From: Tepidanaerobacter acetatoxydans_A
GTDB taxonomy: Bacteria; Bacillota; Thermosediminibacteria; Thermosediminibacterales; Tepidanaerobacteraceae
NCBI GenBank assembly: GCA_022840405.1
Contig: JALHJR010000007.1
Coordinates: forward strand, 1 to 64,000
DNA length: 64,000 bases
Direction: 5' to 3'
Shown: piece by piece, positions 26,489-35,979 of the stretch
Position numbering within the stretch: position 1 is the stretch's first letter
Layout: each line of letters begins with the position of its first letter
Program-made: the position numbers and the translations under genes
Notes under the pieces: model-generated
The model's database searches: none
Told to the model about the DNA's origin: nothing
What the model saw: only the letters and a program-made list of their open reading frames with translations

Positions 26489-27796
26489 TTACCCTTCAGT
26501 GACCTCACCGAAAACATAATCATTAAAATTTTTCTTTAATCTTACATGTATTATCTTATTATGAAGGTCTTGCTTTGATTTCACAGCAACTTTAATGTAA
26601 TTTTCGGTAAGGCCTTCATAGAAGTTATCGTCTTTTTTATCCTCAAACAGTACTTTTTGTATAGAGTTTACAAATCTTTTACAAAAATCCTTTTCGAGTT
26701 TTTCGCTTAAAGATATTAGCCTATGACTCCTCTCAACCTTTACACTTTTTTCAATTTGATTGGGCATATCATCAGCTAATGTTCCTTTTCTTGGAGAAAA
26801 AGGGAATACATGGAGTCTCGAAAAATTTATCTCTTTTATAAAGTTTTCGGTCTGTTTAAATTCCTCTTCGGTTTCTCCTGGAAAACCTACAATAACATCT
26901 GTGGTAATCGATGCATCCGGCATTAATTGTCTAATATAATCAATTCTATCTCTAAATTCATCGGTGGTATAACGACGGTTCATTCTGCGAAGTACAGTAT
27001 CGCATCCGCTCTGAAGTGGTACATGAAAATGATGGCAGAATTTTTTTATTTCACATAAACTTTTCAAAAACTCATCTGTCAGTTCCATAGCCTCAATAGA
27101 GCTTAATCGTATCCTTTCTATGCCTTCAATGTCTGCAATTCTTGAAATAACATCAAATAGATGAATGTTCTCATCTTTAAAGTCACGACCATACAATCCT
27201 AAATGAATCCCTGTAAGCACGATTTCTTTAAAGCCATCTTTTGCTAAGCTTTGAGCTTCATCTATAATATTGTCAATCGAGCGGCTTCTAACAGGGCCTC
27301 GTGCATAAGGAATTATGCAATAGGAGCAAAACATGTTACAACCATCCTGTATTTTTAAAAATGCACGAGTCTTCTGACGATGGCCCTTTAAAGCTATCTC
27401 CTCAAATGTCTGCTGCTTCATTATGTTACCCACAGTCACAATTGGTTTACTGCCCTGTTCGGCCTTTTCTACCAAGTCGACTATGCGATGTCTATCTTTT
27501 GTACCTACAGCAACTGATACGCCCTTTATATTGAACACCTCATGTAGAGCCATTTGAACATAACATCCCACAACCGCAACCTTAGCCGATGGATTGTTCC
27601 GGATTGCTTTACGAATAATCTGCCGCGATTTTCTTGCACTTTCATTTGTTACATTACAAGTGTTTATTACATATACATCTGCTTTAGTATCGAAGTCAAC
27701 TATTTCATAGCCTTTATTTTCAAAAAGCTCTGCCATGGCTGCAGATTCATATTGATTTACTTTACAACCTAGAGTAAAAAAAGCTACTTTCGGCAT
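26489..27796 (-). CDS. mtaB: tRNA (N6-L-threonylcarbamoyladenosine(37)-C(2))-methylthiotransferase
   Basis: A 435-residue radical SAM methylthiotransferase that makes ms2t6A37 in tRNA. The N-terminal UPF0004 domain holds Cys in FFTLGCKVNQYES, NTCNVTNESA and VVGCYVQ. The SAM cluster is CNMFCSYCIIP. A TRAM domain forms the C-terminus. It overlaps the rsmE stop codon, as in the Bacillus yqeU-yqeV pair. Confidence 0.96.
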   Translation of the reverse strand: MPKVAFFTLGCKVNQYESAAMAELFENKGYEIVDFDTKADVYVINTCNVTNESARKSRQIIRKAIRNNPSAKVAVVGCYVQMALHEVFNIKGVSVAVGTKDRHRIVDLVEKAEQGSKPIVTVGNIMKQQTFEEIALKGHRQKTRAFLKIQDGCNMFCSYCIIPYARGPVRSRSIDNIIDEAQSLAKDGFKEIVLTGIHLGLYGRDFKDENIHLFDVISRIADIEGIERIRLSSIEAMELTDEFLKSLCEIKKFCHHFHVPLQSGCDTVLRRMNRRYTTDEFRDRIDYIRQLMPDASITTDVIVGFPGETEEEFKQTENFIKEINFSRLHVFPFSPRKGTLADDMPNQIEKSVKVERSHRLISLSEKLEKDFCKRFVNSIQKVLFEDKKDDNFYEGLTENYIKVAVKSKQDLHNKIIHVRLKKNFNDYVFGEVTEG

Positions 27797-28554
27797 TATT
27801 TTCCTCCCATGTCGCCGATTTCATACATCAACACACTACATGCAACAATTCCTGCTGTTTCGGTTCTCAATATCCTAGGACCTAGGCTTACAGGTACGGC
27901 ACCTGCAATCTTTGCTTTTTCTACTTCATCTTTCGAAAAGCCACCTTCAGGTCCTATAAATACTGCAATTTTTGAAATGCCCTTATTATCGTTCATATCT
28001 TTAATTATATGTCTTATTGATATTTCTTTCTCGTTTTCCCAAGGAATTATACATAATGAGTATTTTTTGATTTCTTGCAGGGCAAGGTCAAAGCTTAAAA
28101 CATCACCTATCTTAGGTATATCCATCCTCATACACTGTTTTGCAGCTTCCTTGACAATTTTCTCCCAGCGATTCTTTCGATGTCCTAATTTGGATGGCAA
28201 AATATTTACAACTGTCCTTTGTGTTATAATCGGGATAAATTCGCTTACTCCAATTTCTGTATTTTTTTGAAGTATCCAATCAAACTTTTCTCCCTTAGGC
28301 AAACCTTGAAATAATGTTATATAAGGGCTTATACTCTTTACCTTATTCTTCTCGATAATCTTCAATTTTACACTAGGGCCTTGCGTGTCGATGTCTAAAA
28401 TAACCCCAATACTCTCAGTATTCGCACCATCAGATATATGGAGCACATCACCTGTTTGATATCTAAGAACTCGAATTATATGATGTGCATCTTCTCCCGA
28501 AATTGTTATCTGATCATTAATATTTAAGTCTTGAAATACAAAAAATCTAGACAT
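27796..28554 (-). CDS. rsmE: 16S rRNA (uracil(1498)-N(3))-methyltransferase
   Basis: A 252-residue SPOUT-class methyltransferase. The N-terminal PUA-like part begins SRFFVFQDL and includes GEDAHHIIRVLR. The knotted SAM site contains FIGPEGGFSKDEVE and LGPRILRTETA. The ATG at 28554 is chosen since GGGGGAGG lies 8 nt before it; the frame is open to 28575. It follows prmA. Confidence 0.96.
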   Translation of the reverse strand: MSRFFVFQDLNINDQITISGEDAHHIIRVLRYQTGDVLHISDGANTESIGVILDIDTQGPSVKLKIIEKNKVKSISPYITLFQGLPKGEKFDWILQKNTEIGVSEFIPIITQRTVVNILPSKLGHRKNRWEKIVKEAAKQCMRMDIPKIGDVLSFDLALQEIKKYSLCIIPWENEKEISIRHIIKDMNDNKGISKIAVFIGPEGGFSKDEVEKAKIAGAVPVSLGPRILRTETAGIVACSVLMYEIGDMGGK

Positions 28555-28571
28555 AAAAATAACCTCCCCCA

Positions 28572-29516
28572 TCAATCACCGATGGGGGCTTGAGTTGAAA
28601 CCAACGCAACCCATTCACCTTTTTCAAATTGCTCTATTAAATCAAAGCCATTTTTTTCTAGTGCCTCTATAACAGATAATTTACGATCTTTTATAATTCC
28701 CGATGCAATGAAAACACCATTATCTTTTAAACATAGAGCTACATCTTTGCTTAAATCAATTATGACATCAGCTATTATATTGGCAACTATAATATCAGCT
28801 TTGAAATTAATGTTCTGTAATTTATCGCCCTTTATAGCCCTAACACAGGTTTCTAAATTGTTTCTCTTAATATTTTCGCGAGCAATTCGCACAGCATTTT
28901 CATCCCTATCGATAGCTAACACTTGTTTGGCTCCAAGCTTACCGCTGGCTATTGACAATATTCCGGAACCGCAACCAACATCAATAACCGTTATATCCTT
29001 TTTTATATATTTTTCTAAAATTTCGAGGCACAGCATCGTGGTTTCATGGGTTCCTGTACCAAATGCCATGCCCGGATCTAATTCAACAACAACCTCATCT
29101 CTCTCTGGTTTATATACCTCCCAGGAGGGTTTTATTACAATGTTTTTGCCTATATGGGTAGGTTTATAATACTTTTTCCAAGCACTACTCCAATCGGTTT
29201 CGGAAATCGTTGTTAGAACTACCTCGCCCTTTCCAATGTCAAGACCATAGCTGGGAAGTTCACTTATACGGTCACGAATTGCCTGTGTCCTTTCAGCAAG
29301 ACTACTGTCCTCGATCAAGTATCCCGTAACCTGAGCCACTTCAAAATCCAATCCTTCCGGAATATCAAGATAGTCCCACTCATCAGGGTCATGTGATCTA
29401 AGATATATTTTAGGATCCTCGATTACCACTCCGGCTACCCCGGCTTCATAGAATATATTTGATACGGCTTCAATAGCTTCAGTCGTGGTCTTGACCTTTA
29501 TCTCTACCCAGTTCAT
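28572..29516 (-). CDS. prmA: ribosomal protein L11 methyltransferase
   Basis: A 314-residue SAM-dependent enzyme that trimethylates L11. Motif I is VIDVGCGSGILSIASGKLGA near residue 180, preceded by ELDPGMAFGTGTHETT, and the post-I region ADIIVANIIADVI contains the Asn-x2-Ala signature. It sits 14 nt after dnaJ, the conserved Firmicutes order. Confidence 0.97.
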   Translation of the reverse strand: MNWVEIKVKTTTEAIEAVSNIFYEAGVAGVVIEDPKIYLRSHDPDEWDYLDIPEGLDFEVAQVTGYLIEDSSLAERTQAIRDRISELPSYGLDIGKGEVVLTTISETDWSSAWKKYYKPTHIGKNIVIKPSWEVYKPERDEVVVELDPGMAFGTGTHETTMLCLEILEKYIKKDITVIDVGCGSGILSIASGKLGAKQVLAIDRDENAVRIARENIKRNNLETCVRAIKGDKLQNINFKADIIVANIIADVIIDLSKDVALCLKDNGVFIASGIIKDRKLSVIEALEKNGFDLIEQFEKGEWVALVSTQAPIGD

Positions 29517-29530
29517 TTAAACCCTCCCAA

Positions 29531-30694
29531 TTATACACCAAAAGCACCTTTCATTTTACCAAAAAGTCCCTTTGATGTTGGTTTCACATGCTCTCCGCTT
29601 ATTTCAGCAAATTTTTGCAAAAGTTCTCTCTGTTGTTCGTTCAAATTCTTAGGTATTACTACTTCGGCTTCCACATACATATCCCCTCGACCATATCCTT
29701 TACTGCGAGGTACACCTTTTGATTTTAAACGAAATCTGGTTCCCGGCTGGGTCCCTTCAGGTATACGAAGTTTTACTTTCCCTTCCAGTGTAGGAACCTC
29801 TATTTCATCACCAAGAGCTGCTTGAACAAAAGATATCGGTGCTTTATATATCAGGTCATCGCCCTCTCTGACAAATAGTTTGTGAGGTTTAACTCGAATT
29901 ATAATGTATAAATCACCCGGAGGGCCTCCGGCTTCACCGGGTTCACCTTCTCCGCTCATGCGGAGCCTTGAACCGGTATCAACGCCGGCGGGAATTTTTA
30001 CTTTCAATTTACGGGCAAATCTGCTTTTCCCTGAGCCGTGACATTCCGGACATACTTCTTCCACAATACTTCCGCTGCCACCACAAGTTCCACATGTAGT
30101 CACATTAGTAAATTGCATCGAACCAAGGTTTTGCACCTTTCTTACCTGCCCAGTCCCTGCACAAGTGGGACAGGTTTTGGGCCGGGTGCCGGGTTTGGCC
30201 CCGGTACCATTGCATTTTTTACAGTTCTCCATACGATATATCTCAATTTCTTTTTCTGCACCAAAAACAGCTTCTTCTAAAGTTATTTCCAAGTCATACC
30301 TTAAATCCGCCCCACGAACCGGGCCTCTTCGTCTACTTTGACTAAAACCGCCGCCAAACCCTCCGAACATATCAAATATATCATCAAAGAGACCACCGCC
30401 AAAATCACTAAAGTTGCCAAAACCTCCAAAATCACCGAAACCTCCAAAATTACTCGCATCAAAGTTTCCTTCACCAACACCGGCATGGCCAAACTGATCA
30501 TATCTGGCACGCTTTTCGGGGTCTCGGAGAACTTCATACGCCTCATTTATTTCTTTAAACTTTTCAGCGGCATCCTTATCTTTGTTTACATCAGGATGAT
30601 ATTTACGGGCTAGCTTTCTAAATGCTTTCTTTATCTCCTCTTCACTTGCATCTCTACCGACGCCCAATACCTCATAATAATCTTTCTTTGCCAA
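29531..30694 (-). CDS. dnaJ: chaperone protein DnaJ
   Basis: A 387-residue type I DnaJ. The J domain (residues 1-70) has the HPD tripeptide in KYHPDVNKD. A Gly/Phe-rich linker (residues 75-120) contains many GGFG repeats. Four zinc motifs follow (CKKCNGTG, CPTCAGTG, CGTCGGSG, CPECHGSG), then the substrate-binding C-terminal domains. It stimulates DnaK ATPase. It lies 38 nt downstream of dnaK. Confidence 0.98.
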   Translation of the reverse strand: MAKKDYYEVLGVGRDASEEEIKKAFRKLARKYHPDVNKDKDAAEKFKEINEAYEVLRDPEKRARYDQFGHAGVGEGNFDASNFGGFGDFGGFGNFSDFGGGLFDDIFDMFGGFGGGFSQSRRRGPVRGADLRYDLEITLEEAVFGAEKEIEIYRMENCKKCNGTGAKPGTRPKTCPTCAGTGQVRKVQNLGSMQFTNVTTCGTCGGSGSIVEEVCPECHGSGKSRFARKLKVKIPAGVDTGSRLRMSGEGEPGEAGGPPGDLYIIIRVKPHKLFVREGDDLIYKAPISFVQAALGDEIEVPTLEGKVKLRIPEGTQPGTRFRLKSKGVPRSKGYGRGDMYVEAEVVIPKNLNEQQRELLQKFAEISGEHVKPTSKGLFGKMKGAFGV

Positions 30695-30732
30695 TCGGCA
30701 TCACCCCATCCAAGTCAGCCCCGTAAGAGCCG

Positions 30733-32586
30733 TTAATTCTCATCATCCACAACCTTATAATCAGCATCTACCACTTTTTCATCACTTGTATTTTCTGCCG
30801 AATCAGATTTATTTGTTTCAGTGTATCCCTGCTTAGACGAATCTGTCTGTGCACCACTTGCTTGGTATAGCTTTGCAGATATATCATAGAATACCTTTGT
30901 TAAATCATCTGTTGCTTTTCGAATTTTTTCAGTATCATCTGATTCAATAGCCGCTTTTACATTATCGATTTCTTTTCTGACTTTTTCCTCATCATCTTTA
31001 CTTATTTTATCCGCTAAATCGGATAACATTTTTTCTGATTCGTATACTAGTGAATCAGCTTTGTTTTTGACTTCTATTTTCTCTTGTTTTTTTCTATCCT
31101 CTTCAGCAAATTTTTCTGCATCTCTTATCATCCGCTGGATTTCTTCTTCATTTAAAGTAGAAGATGCTGTAATAGTTATCTTTTGCTCTTTTCCGGTACC
31201 CAAATCTTTAGCAGTTACATTTACAATTCCGTTTACATCAATATCGAAAGTAACTTGAATTTGCGGAACTCCTCTGGGGGCCGGTGGAATACCAGTGAGT
31301 TGAAATCTTCCTAGTGTAATATTGTCAGCCGCCATAGGACGTTCGCCTTGGAGTACATGAATATCTACTGCTGTTTGACCATCTGCCGCAGTTGTAAATA
31401 TCTGGCTCTTTGATGTGGGGATGGTAGTATTCCTTTCAATTAGTTTCGTGAAAACTCCACCCAAAGTTTCAATTCCTAAAGACAGCGGCGTAACATCCAG
31501 CAGTACTATATCATCAACTTCTCCTGCTAAAATCCCTGCTTGAATTGCAGCACCGAGTGCTACAACTTCATCGGGATTAACGCCTTTATGCGGTTCCTTG
31601 CCCATTAATTTTTTTATAGCTTCCTGAACCGCAGGAATTCGCGTCGAACCTCCGACAAGTATTATTTTATCTACATCTTGAGGTTTTAACCCGGCATCTG
31701 ACAATGCCCTTTCGGTAGGACCCATGGTGGCTTCAACCAAATCCCGAGTCAGTTCTTCGAATTTAGCCCTTGTAAGTGTTACTTCAAGATGTTTAGGTCC
31801 ATTAGCATCCGCTGTAATAAACGGTAAATTTATATCTGTGCTCATCACGCTAGATAATTCTATTTTAGCTTTCTCTGCGGCTTCTCTTAATCTTTGAAGA
31901 GCCATCCGATCTTTCCTGAGATCAATACCGTGTTCTTTTTTAAACTCATCAGCTATATAATCAACTATACGCTGGTCGAAATCATCTCCGCCTAATCTGT
32001 TATTCCCGCTGGTGGCTTTTACTTCAAAAACTCCATCGCCAACTTCAAGAATAGACACATCAAATGTTCCACCGCCTAAATCAAAAACTAGAATGGTATG
32101 ATCATTGCTTTTATCAAGACCATAAGCCAATGCGGCAGCAGTAGGTTCATTTATTATTCTAAGCACTTCTAGACCAGCTATTGCTCCAGCATCTTTTGTA
32201 GCTTGCCGTTGACTATCGGAAAAATATGCAGGTACCGTAATAACCGCTTTAGTAATTTTTTCCCCTAAATAACTTTCAGCATCTTGTTTTAATTTCTGCA
32301 AAACCATTGCAGAAATCTCCTGCGGCGTATATGTCTTATCATCAATGTGAACCCTGTAGTCAGTACCCATATACCTTTTTATTGATTGAATAGTCCTTTC
32401 AGGATTAGTTATAGCCTGACGCTTAGCTAACTGACCAACTAAACGCTCACCATCTTTAGTAAAAGCAACTACCGAAGGAGTAAGTCTTGACCCCTCCGCA
32501 TTAGATATAATGACTGGTTTACCACCTTCCATGTATGCTACTACTGAATTCGTCGTTCCAAGATCAATGCCTATTACTTTACTCAT
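30733..32586 (-). CDS. dnaK: chaperone protein DnaK (Hsp70)
   Basis: A 617-residue Hsp70. The N-terminal ATPase contains GIDLGTTNSVVAY, FDLGGGTFDVSIL and VGGSTRIPAVQ. The substrate-binding domain includes DVTPLSLGIET. The ATG at 32586 is preferred since GGGGTGATT lies upstream and the protein then begins MSKVIGIDLG. It is the fourth gene of the CIRCE-controlled operon. Confidence 0.99.
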   Translation of the reverse strand: MSKVIGIDLGTTNSVVAYMEGGKPVIISNAEGSRLTPSVVAFTKDGERLVGQLAKRQAITNPERTIQSIKRYMGTDYRVHIDDKTYTPQEISAMVLQKLKQDAESYLGEKITKAVITVPAYFSDSQRQATKDAGAIAGLEVLRIINEPTAAALAYGLDKSNDHTILVFDLGGGTFDVSILEVGDGVFEVKATSGNNRLGGDDFDQRIVDYIADEFKKEHGIDLRKDRMALQRLREAAEKAKIELSSVMSTDINLPFITADANGPKHLEVTLTRAKFEELTRDLVEATMGPTERALSDAGLKPQDVDKIILVGGSTRIPAVQEAIKKLMGKEPHKGVNPDEVVALGAAIQAGILAGEVDDIVLLDVTPLSLGIETLGGVFTKLIERNTTIPTSKSQIFTTAADGQTAVDIHVLQGERPMAADNITLGRFQLTGIPPAPRGVPQIQVTFDIDVNGIVNVTAKDLGTGKEQKITITASSTLNEEEIQRMIRDAEKFAEEDRKKQEKIEVKNKADSLVYESEKMLSDLADKISKDDEEKVRKEIDNVKAAIESDDTEKIRKATDDLTKVFYDISAKLYQASGAQTDSSKQGYTETNKSDSAENTSDEKVVDADYKVVDDEN

Positions 32587-32601
32587 AAGCAATCACCCCT
32601 C

Positions 32602-33222
32602 TTAATTATTTTTAACAACTTTAACCATACTCGGTCTAATGACTTTAGAGTTATACATATAACCCTTCAGCATGACTTCAGCTACTGTACCAGGTTCGTA
32701 TTCCTCACTTTCAACCATCATCACAGCATCATGAAAATTGGGATCGAAAGGCTTTCCTAATGCTTTTATTTCTTTAATACCGTGTTTTTCAAGCACCTTT
32801 TTAAGTTGCTCATATATCAATTCAATACCTCTATATAATGCATCATTTTTATCTTCTATTGAATCTAAAGCTCTCTCAAAATTATCTACAACCGGTAAAA
32901 TATCCAATACTAATTGTTCACCGGCATAAAGATGAATTTCTTGAATATCTCTTTCAGTTCTTTTTCTGTAATTTTCTAAATCTGCCTGGGTTCTAAGCAA
33001 TCTATTCTTGTAATTATCTATTTCTTTTTGTTTTTCTTCCAAAACCTTTTTTAAATCAACATTTTCTTGCATATCATCTATTTGCTCAGCTTGATTTCCG
33101 CTTTGTGTATTCTCCTCAATCGTATCCGATTTATCACTACAAATACACTCATTCTGCTTAAGTTCTTCATTGGTAACCTCATTTTGCTTGCAACTTCCAT
33201 TTTCTTTTGATTTTATAGTCAA
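32602..33222 (-). CDS. grpE: nucleotide exchange factor GrpE
   Basis: A 206-residue DnaK cochaperone. A long charged N-terminus (residues 1-55, with three Cys) leads to the dimerising coiled coil with LLRTQADLENYRKRTERD. The C-terminal beta domain has FDPNFHDAVMMVE and GYMYNSKVIRPSMVKV. The start is TTG. It stands between the chaperonin gene and dnaK. Confidence 0.97.
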   Translation of the reverse strand: MTIKSKENGSCKQNEVTNEELKQNECICSDKSDTIEENTQSGNQAEQIDDMQENVDLKKVLEEKQKEIDNYKNRLLRTQADLENYRKRTERDIQEIHLYAGEQLVLDILPVVDNFERALDSIEDKNDALYRGIELIYEQLKKVLEKHGIKEIKALGKPFDPNFHDAVMMVESEEYEPGTVAEVMLKGYMYNSKVIRPSMVKVVKNN

Positions 33223-33250
33223 TGGTTATATTCCCCCTTTCGTTTTTGTT

Positions 33251-34837
33251 CTAAAAATCCATCTCACCGGTAGCTATTGGTGATTCTTGGGGAGTTTTTT
33301 GGGCAGTAGATGCATCATCACGTTTTTTTATTATGGTATTAATTCTTAAAATAGCCTCAGAAACTTCCCCTGCTGCTTTTAGGGCATAAGACTTTACTCT
33401 AGCGGGGTCTAATACTCCAAGTTCCATCATATCGGCCACTTCCCCATTTTCACAATTTATCCCTATAGAATTCATACCTTTTTCAGTCTGTGTATATATA
33501 ACTTCTTCTACTTTTTCCAAAGGATTATACCCTGAGTTATATACGATTTGAGCTAAAGGTTTTTTCAGGGCTAATATGACACAATCCAATCCATAGGCGG
33601 CCATGCCCTTAATTTTAGCTCTCTGCTTCTCTAACTCTCTAGACATGGCTATTTCAATAGAACCTCCGCCGGGAACTATACCATAAAGGATTGCAGCTTG
33701 AAGCGATGATGCAGCATCCTTTGCAATACGCTCTCTTTCACCTGCTATTTCCTCTGTGGCAGCTCCTACCATAACAGTAGCCATAGGATTCCCTTTTCCG
33801 CCAACAATTCTGAGCTGCTTTGATTTTTCGTCTTCGTAAACCTTCTCAGCTCGGCCTATGTAATTTTGAATTTCTCCAACCGGTTTATTAAGGCCAAGCC
33901 TTTTTATTATACGAGCTCCCGTATGTTCGGCAACTTTTTCCATATCTTTTCTGGATACCCTTTCCAATGCAATAACACCTGCATCAGTAAGTATTTCTTC
34001 GGCTTCATCATTAATACCTTTATCAACCAACACCAAATTAACATTTAAGTCGACTATTTTTTTGAGATTTTCCTTAAATTCTTCCTTCATTGCTAAATAG
34101 CGGGCAAAACCTGCCTCAGTTCTTAATGCCTCAGGAGCAATTTCTTCTGGCTCCAAGGCATCATCTATTAATAATACTCTTGTATCGGATATTTCTTGTG
34201 GCATTTGACTGTTCAGCTTTTCTTTGTCTATTATAAGACCAAGAAATACCTCATTTTCAGCACCGGCTCTTGCCATTATGATATCCTTTAATTTAAAATT
34301 CTTATCTTTAAGCTTTTCTTCACCCACTAATTTTGCAGCCTTAGTAACAAGCTCCGCTATATCCTCATTTTCTCTTCCTGCAATTAGTGCAATATTTTTC
34401 AGATTTATATCATCAATCCCAGTTATGGGAATTGCATTTGATTCTAAGGTTTCTTGGGCCGTACTTATGCCTATCTTTATACCTTCAATTACCTTAGCAA
34501 CAGGCACTCCTCTTAAAATTTGACCCACACCTTCAGATACCATTGCTCCTGCCATAATAGTAGCAGTTGTAGTTCCGTCACCTACTTCTTCTTGCTGGGC
34601 TTTCGCTATATTTATGAGTATTTTTGCGGCAGGATGGTTTACATCCATTTGTTTTAAGATAGTAACACCATCATTGGTTATGGTCACTTCCCCAAAACGA
34701 TCTACTAACATAATATCCAGGCCCTTGGGACCAATAGTTCCCTCGACAGCCGATGCTACAGCTCTTATTGCATTTGAATTTGTTATCAAAGCTGCCAGTT
34801 TTTCATCGACTTCTTGTGTATTATCTTGAAATGACAA
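33251..34837 (-). CDS. group III (archaeal-type TCP-1/thermosome-like) chaperonin
   Basis: A 528-residue chaperonin of the TCP-1/thermosome side of the family, not GroEL. The ATP site motifs are TITNDGVTIL (residues 53-61) and VGDGTTTATIMAG (85-97); a late GIVPGGGSIEIAM also fits. The N-terminus has NSNAIRAVASAVEGTIGPKG. Such group III chaperonins are known from a few bacteria including Carboxydothermus, where the gene also lies in the dnaK operon. Built-in lids would make a GroES unnecessary, and no groES is nearby. The start is TTG with GAGGAGG 8 nt upstream. It sits between hrcA and grpE and should be heat-inducible through CIRCE. Confidence 0.95.
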   Translation of the reverse strand: MSFQDNTQEVDEKLAALITNSNAIRAVASAVEGTIGPKGLDIMLVDRFGEVTITNDGVTILKQMDVNHPAAKILINIAKAQQEEVGDGTTTATIMAGAMVSEGVGQILRGVPVAKVIEGIKIGISTAQETLESNAIPITGIDDINLKNIALIAGRENEDIAELVTKAAKLVGEEKLKDKNFKLKDIIMARAGAENEVFLGLIIDKEKLNSQMPQEISDTRVLLIDDALEPEEIAPEALRTEAGFARYLAMKEEFKENLKKIVDLNVNLVLVDKGINDEAEEILTDAGVIALERVSRKDMEKVAEHTGARIIKRLGLNKPVGEIQNYIGRAEKVYEDEKSKQLRIVGGKGNPMATVMVGAATEEIAGERERIAKDAASSLQAAILYGIVPGGGSIEIAMSRELEKQRAKIKGMAAYGLDCVILALKKPLAQIVYNSGYNPLEKVEEVIYTQTEKGMNSIGINCENGEVADMMELGVLDPARVKSYALKAAGEVSEAILRINTIIKKRDDASTAQKTPQESPIATGEMDF

Positions 34838-34858
34838 TATGGATACCTCCTCTTGTAA

Positions 34859-35893
34859 TTACAACATATCTGATACAGTTTTTATCAGATACTCTGTTAC
34901 CTGTTCAAGTATGGATATAACTCTGGAATATTCCATACGGGTCGGCCCCATAATCCCGAATATACCCAAATTTTTTTTATCTACGGAAACATTTGCAGTT
35001 ACTATACTGAAATCCTGCAATTCTGTAAGTGTATTCTCATTCCCAATAGTAACGGTTATAGTATTAGGTTTGGATAAATCCTTAAATGCTTTTATAATCA
35101 ACTCGCGATGTTCTAGTAAAGATAAAAAGCTCTTGACTTTTTCCACATCCTGAAACTCTGGATACTCTAACATTTTAGAACTACCGGCAGAAACAACCTG
35201 GGTATTTTCTTGTATATCACCAAGATTATCTAATAATATTTCTAATAACAGATTCAATATTTCATCATATTCTATCATCTCGGTCTTTACGGCATCCATT
35301 ATTTCATTGGTAATCTCTGAAAAAGTTTTTCCGGTAAGATTTGCATTTAATATATTAGATATCCTTACAAAGTCAGAATCGCTAAAATTTTGAGGTATAT
35401 CAATAATATGATGACTAACATTTCCATAATTTGTGACCATGAGTAAAAGGCCCTTAGTTTCATCTATACGGGTAATTTGAATGTGCTTTAAATGGCTGGT
35501 TTCCAATTGAGGCCCCATAATTATAGCTGTATAACTAGTAAGTCTTGATATTACACGTGCAGCCTGCTTTGCTATTTCTTCCAACTCGTTTACTCGTTTT
35601 TTAAAAGCCCGCCGTATCAACATCTGATCAATTTCATTAAGTTTTTTTGACGGCAGCAAAAAATCCACATAGTACCTGTAACCTTTGTGTGAAGGTATCC
35701 TACCTGCTGATGTATGTGGCTGGAACAGGTATCCCGATTCTTCTAAATCGGCCATCTCATTTCTTATAGTTGCAGGGCTTATACCAAGATTATATTTCCT
35801 GGCTATGGTTCTAGAGCTTACAGGCTCAGCAGTTGAGATATATTCATCAATTATAGCCGCCAGTATCTTAATTTTCCTCTCCTCGAGCATCAT
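34859..35893 (-). CDS. hrcA: heat-inducible transcriptional repressor HrcA
   Basis: A 344-residue repressor. The N-terminal winged helix contains SSRTIARKYNLGISPATIRNEMADLEE's recognition pattern and TSAGRIPSHKGYRYYVD. HrcA binds the CIRCE element, which lies just upstream of its own gene, so the operon is autoregulated. The ATG follows GGGGG at 8 nt. Confidence 0.97.
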   Translation of the reverse strand: MMLEERKIKILAAIIDEYISTAEPVSSRTIARKYNLGISPATIRNEMADLEESGYLFQPHTSAGRIPSHKGYRYYVDFLLPSKKLNEIDQMLIRRAFKKRVNELEEIAKQAARVISRLTSYTAIIMGPQLETSHLKHIQITRIDETKGLLLMVTNYGNVSHHIIDIPQNFSDSDFVRISNILNANLTGKTFSEITNEIMDAVKTEMIEYDEILNLLLEILLDNLGDIQENTQVVSAGSSKMLEYPEFQDVEKVKSFLSLLEHRELIIKAFKDLSKPNTITVTIGNENTLTELQDFSIVTANVSVDKKNLGIFGIMGPTRMEYSRVISILEQVTEYLIKTVSDML

Positions 35894-35908
35894 ATCAAAT
35901 ACCCCCTT

Positions 35909-35935
35909 TTAGCACTCTCTTGATTAGAGTGCTAA
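35909..35935 (-). promoter_or_regulatory. CIRCE operator (HrcA binding site)
   Basis: TTAGCACTC, a 9-nt spacer and GAGTGCTAA form the exact CIRCE inverted repeat. It lies 15 nt before the hrcA ATG, downstream of a sigma-A promoter, and controls hrcA-chaperonin-grpE-dnaK-dnaJ. Confidence 0.98.
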
Positions 35936-35946
35936 ATCTATTATAA

Positions 35947-35975
35947 AAAATACCACTAAGATTATTTTTTGTCAA
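35947..35975 (-). promoter_or_regulatory. promoter of the heat-shock operon
   Basis: On the minus strand TTGACA (35970-35975) is followed after 17 nt by TATTTT; a TATAAT lies 7 nt further on but at too long a spacing. CIRCE lies immediately downstream, so HrcA would block initiation. Confidence 0.65.
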
Positions 35976-35979
35976 GAAT

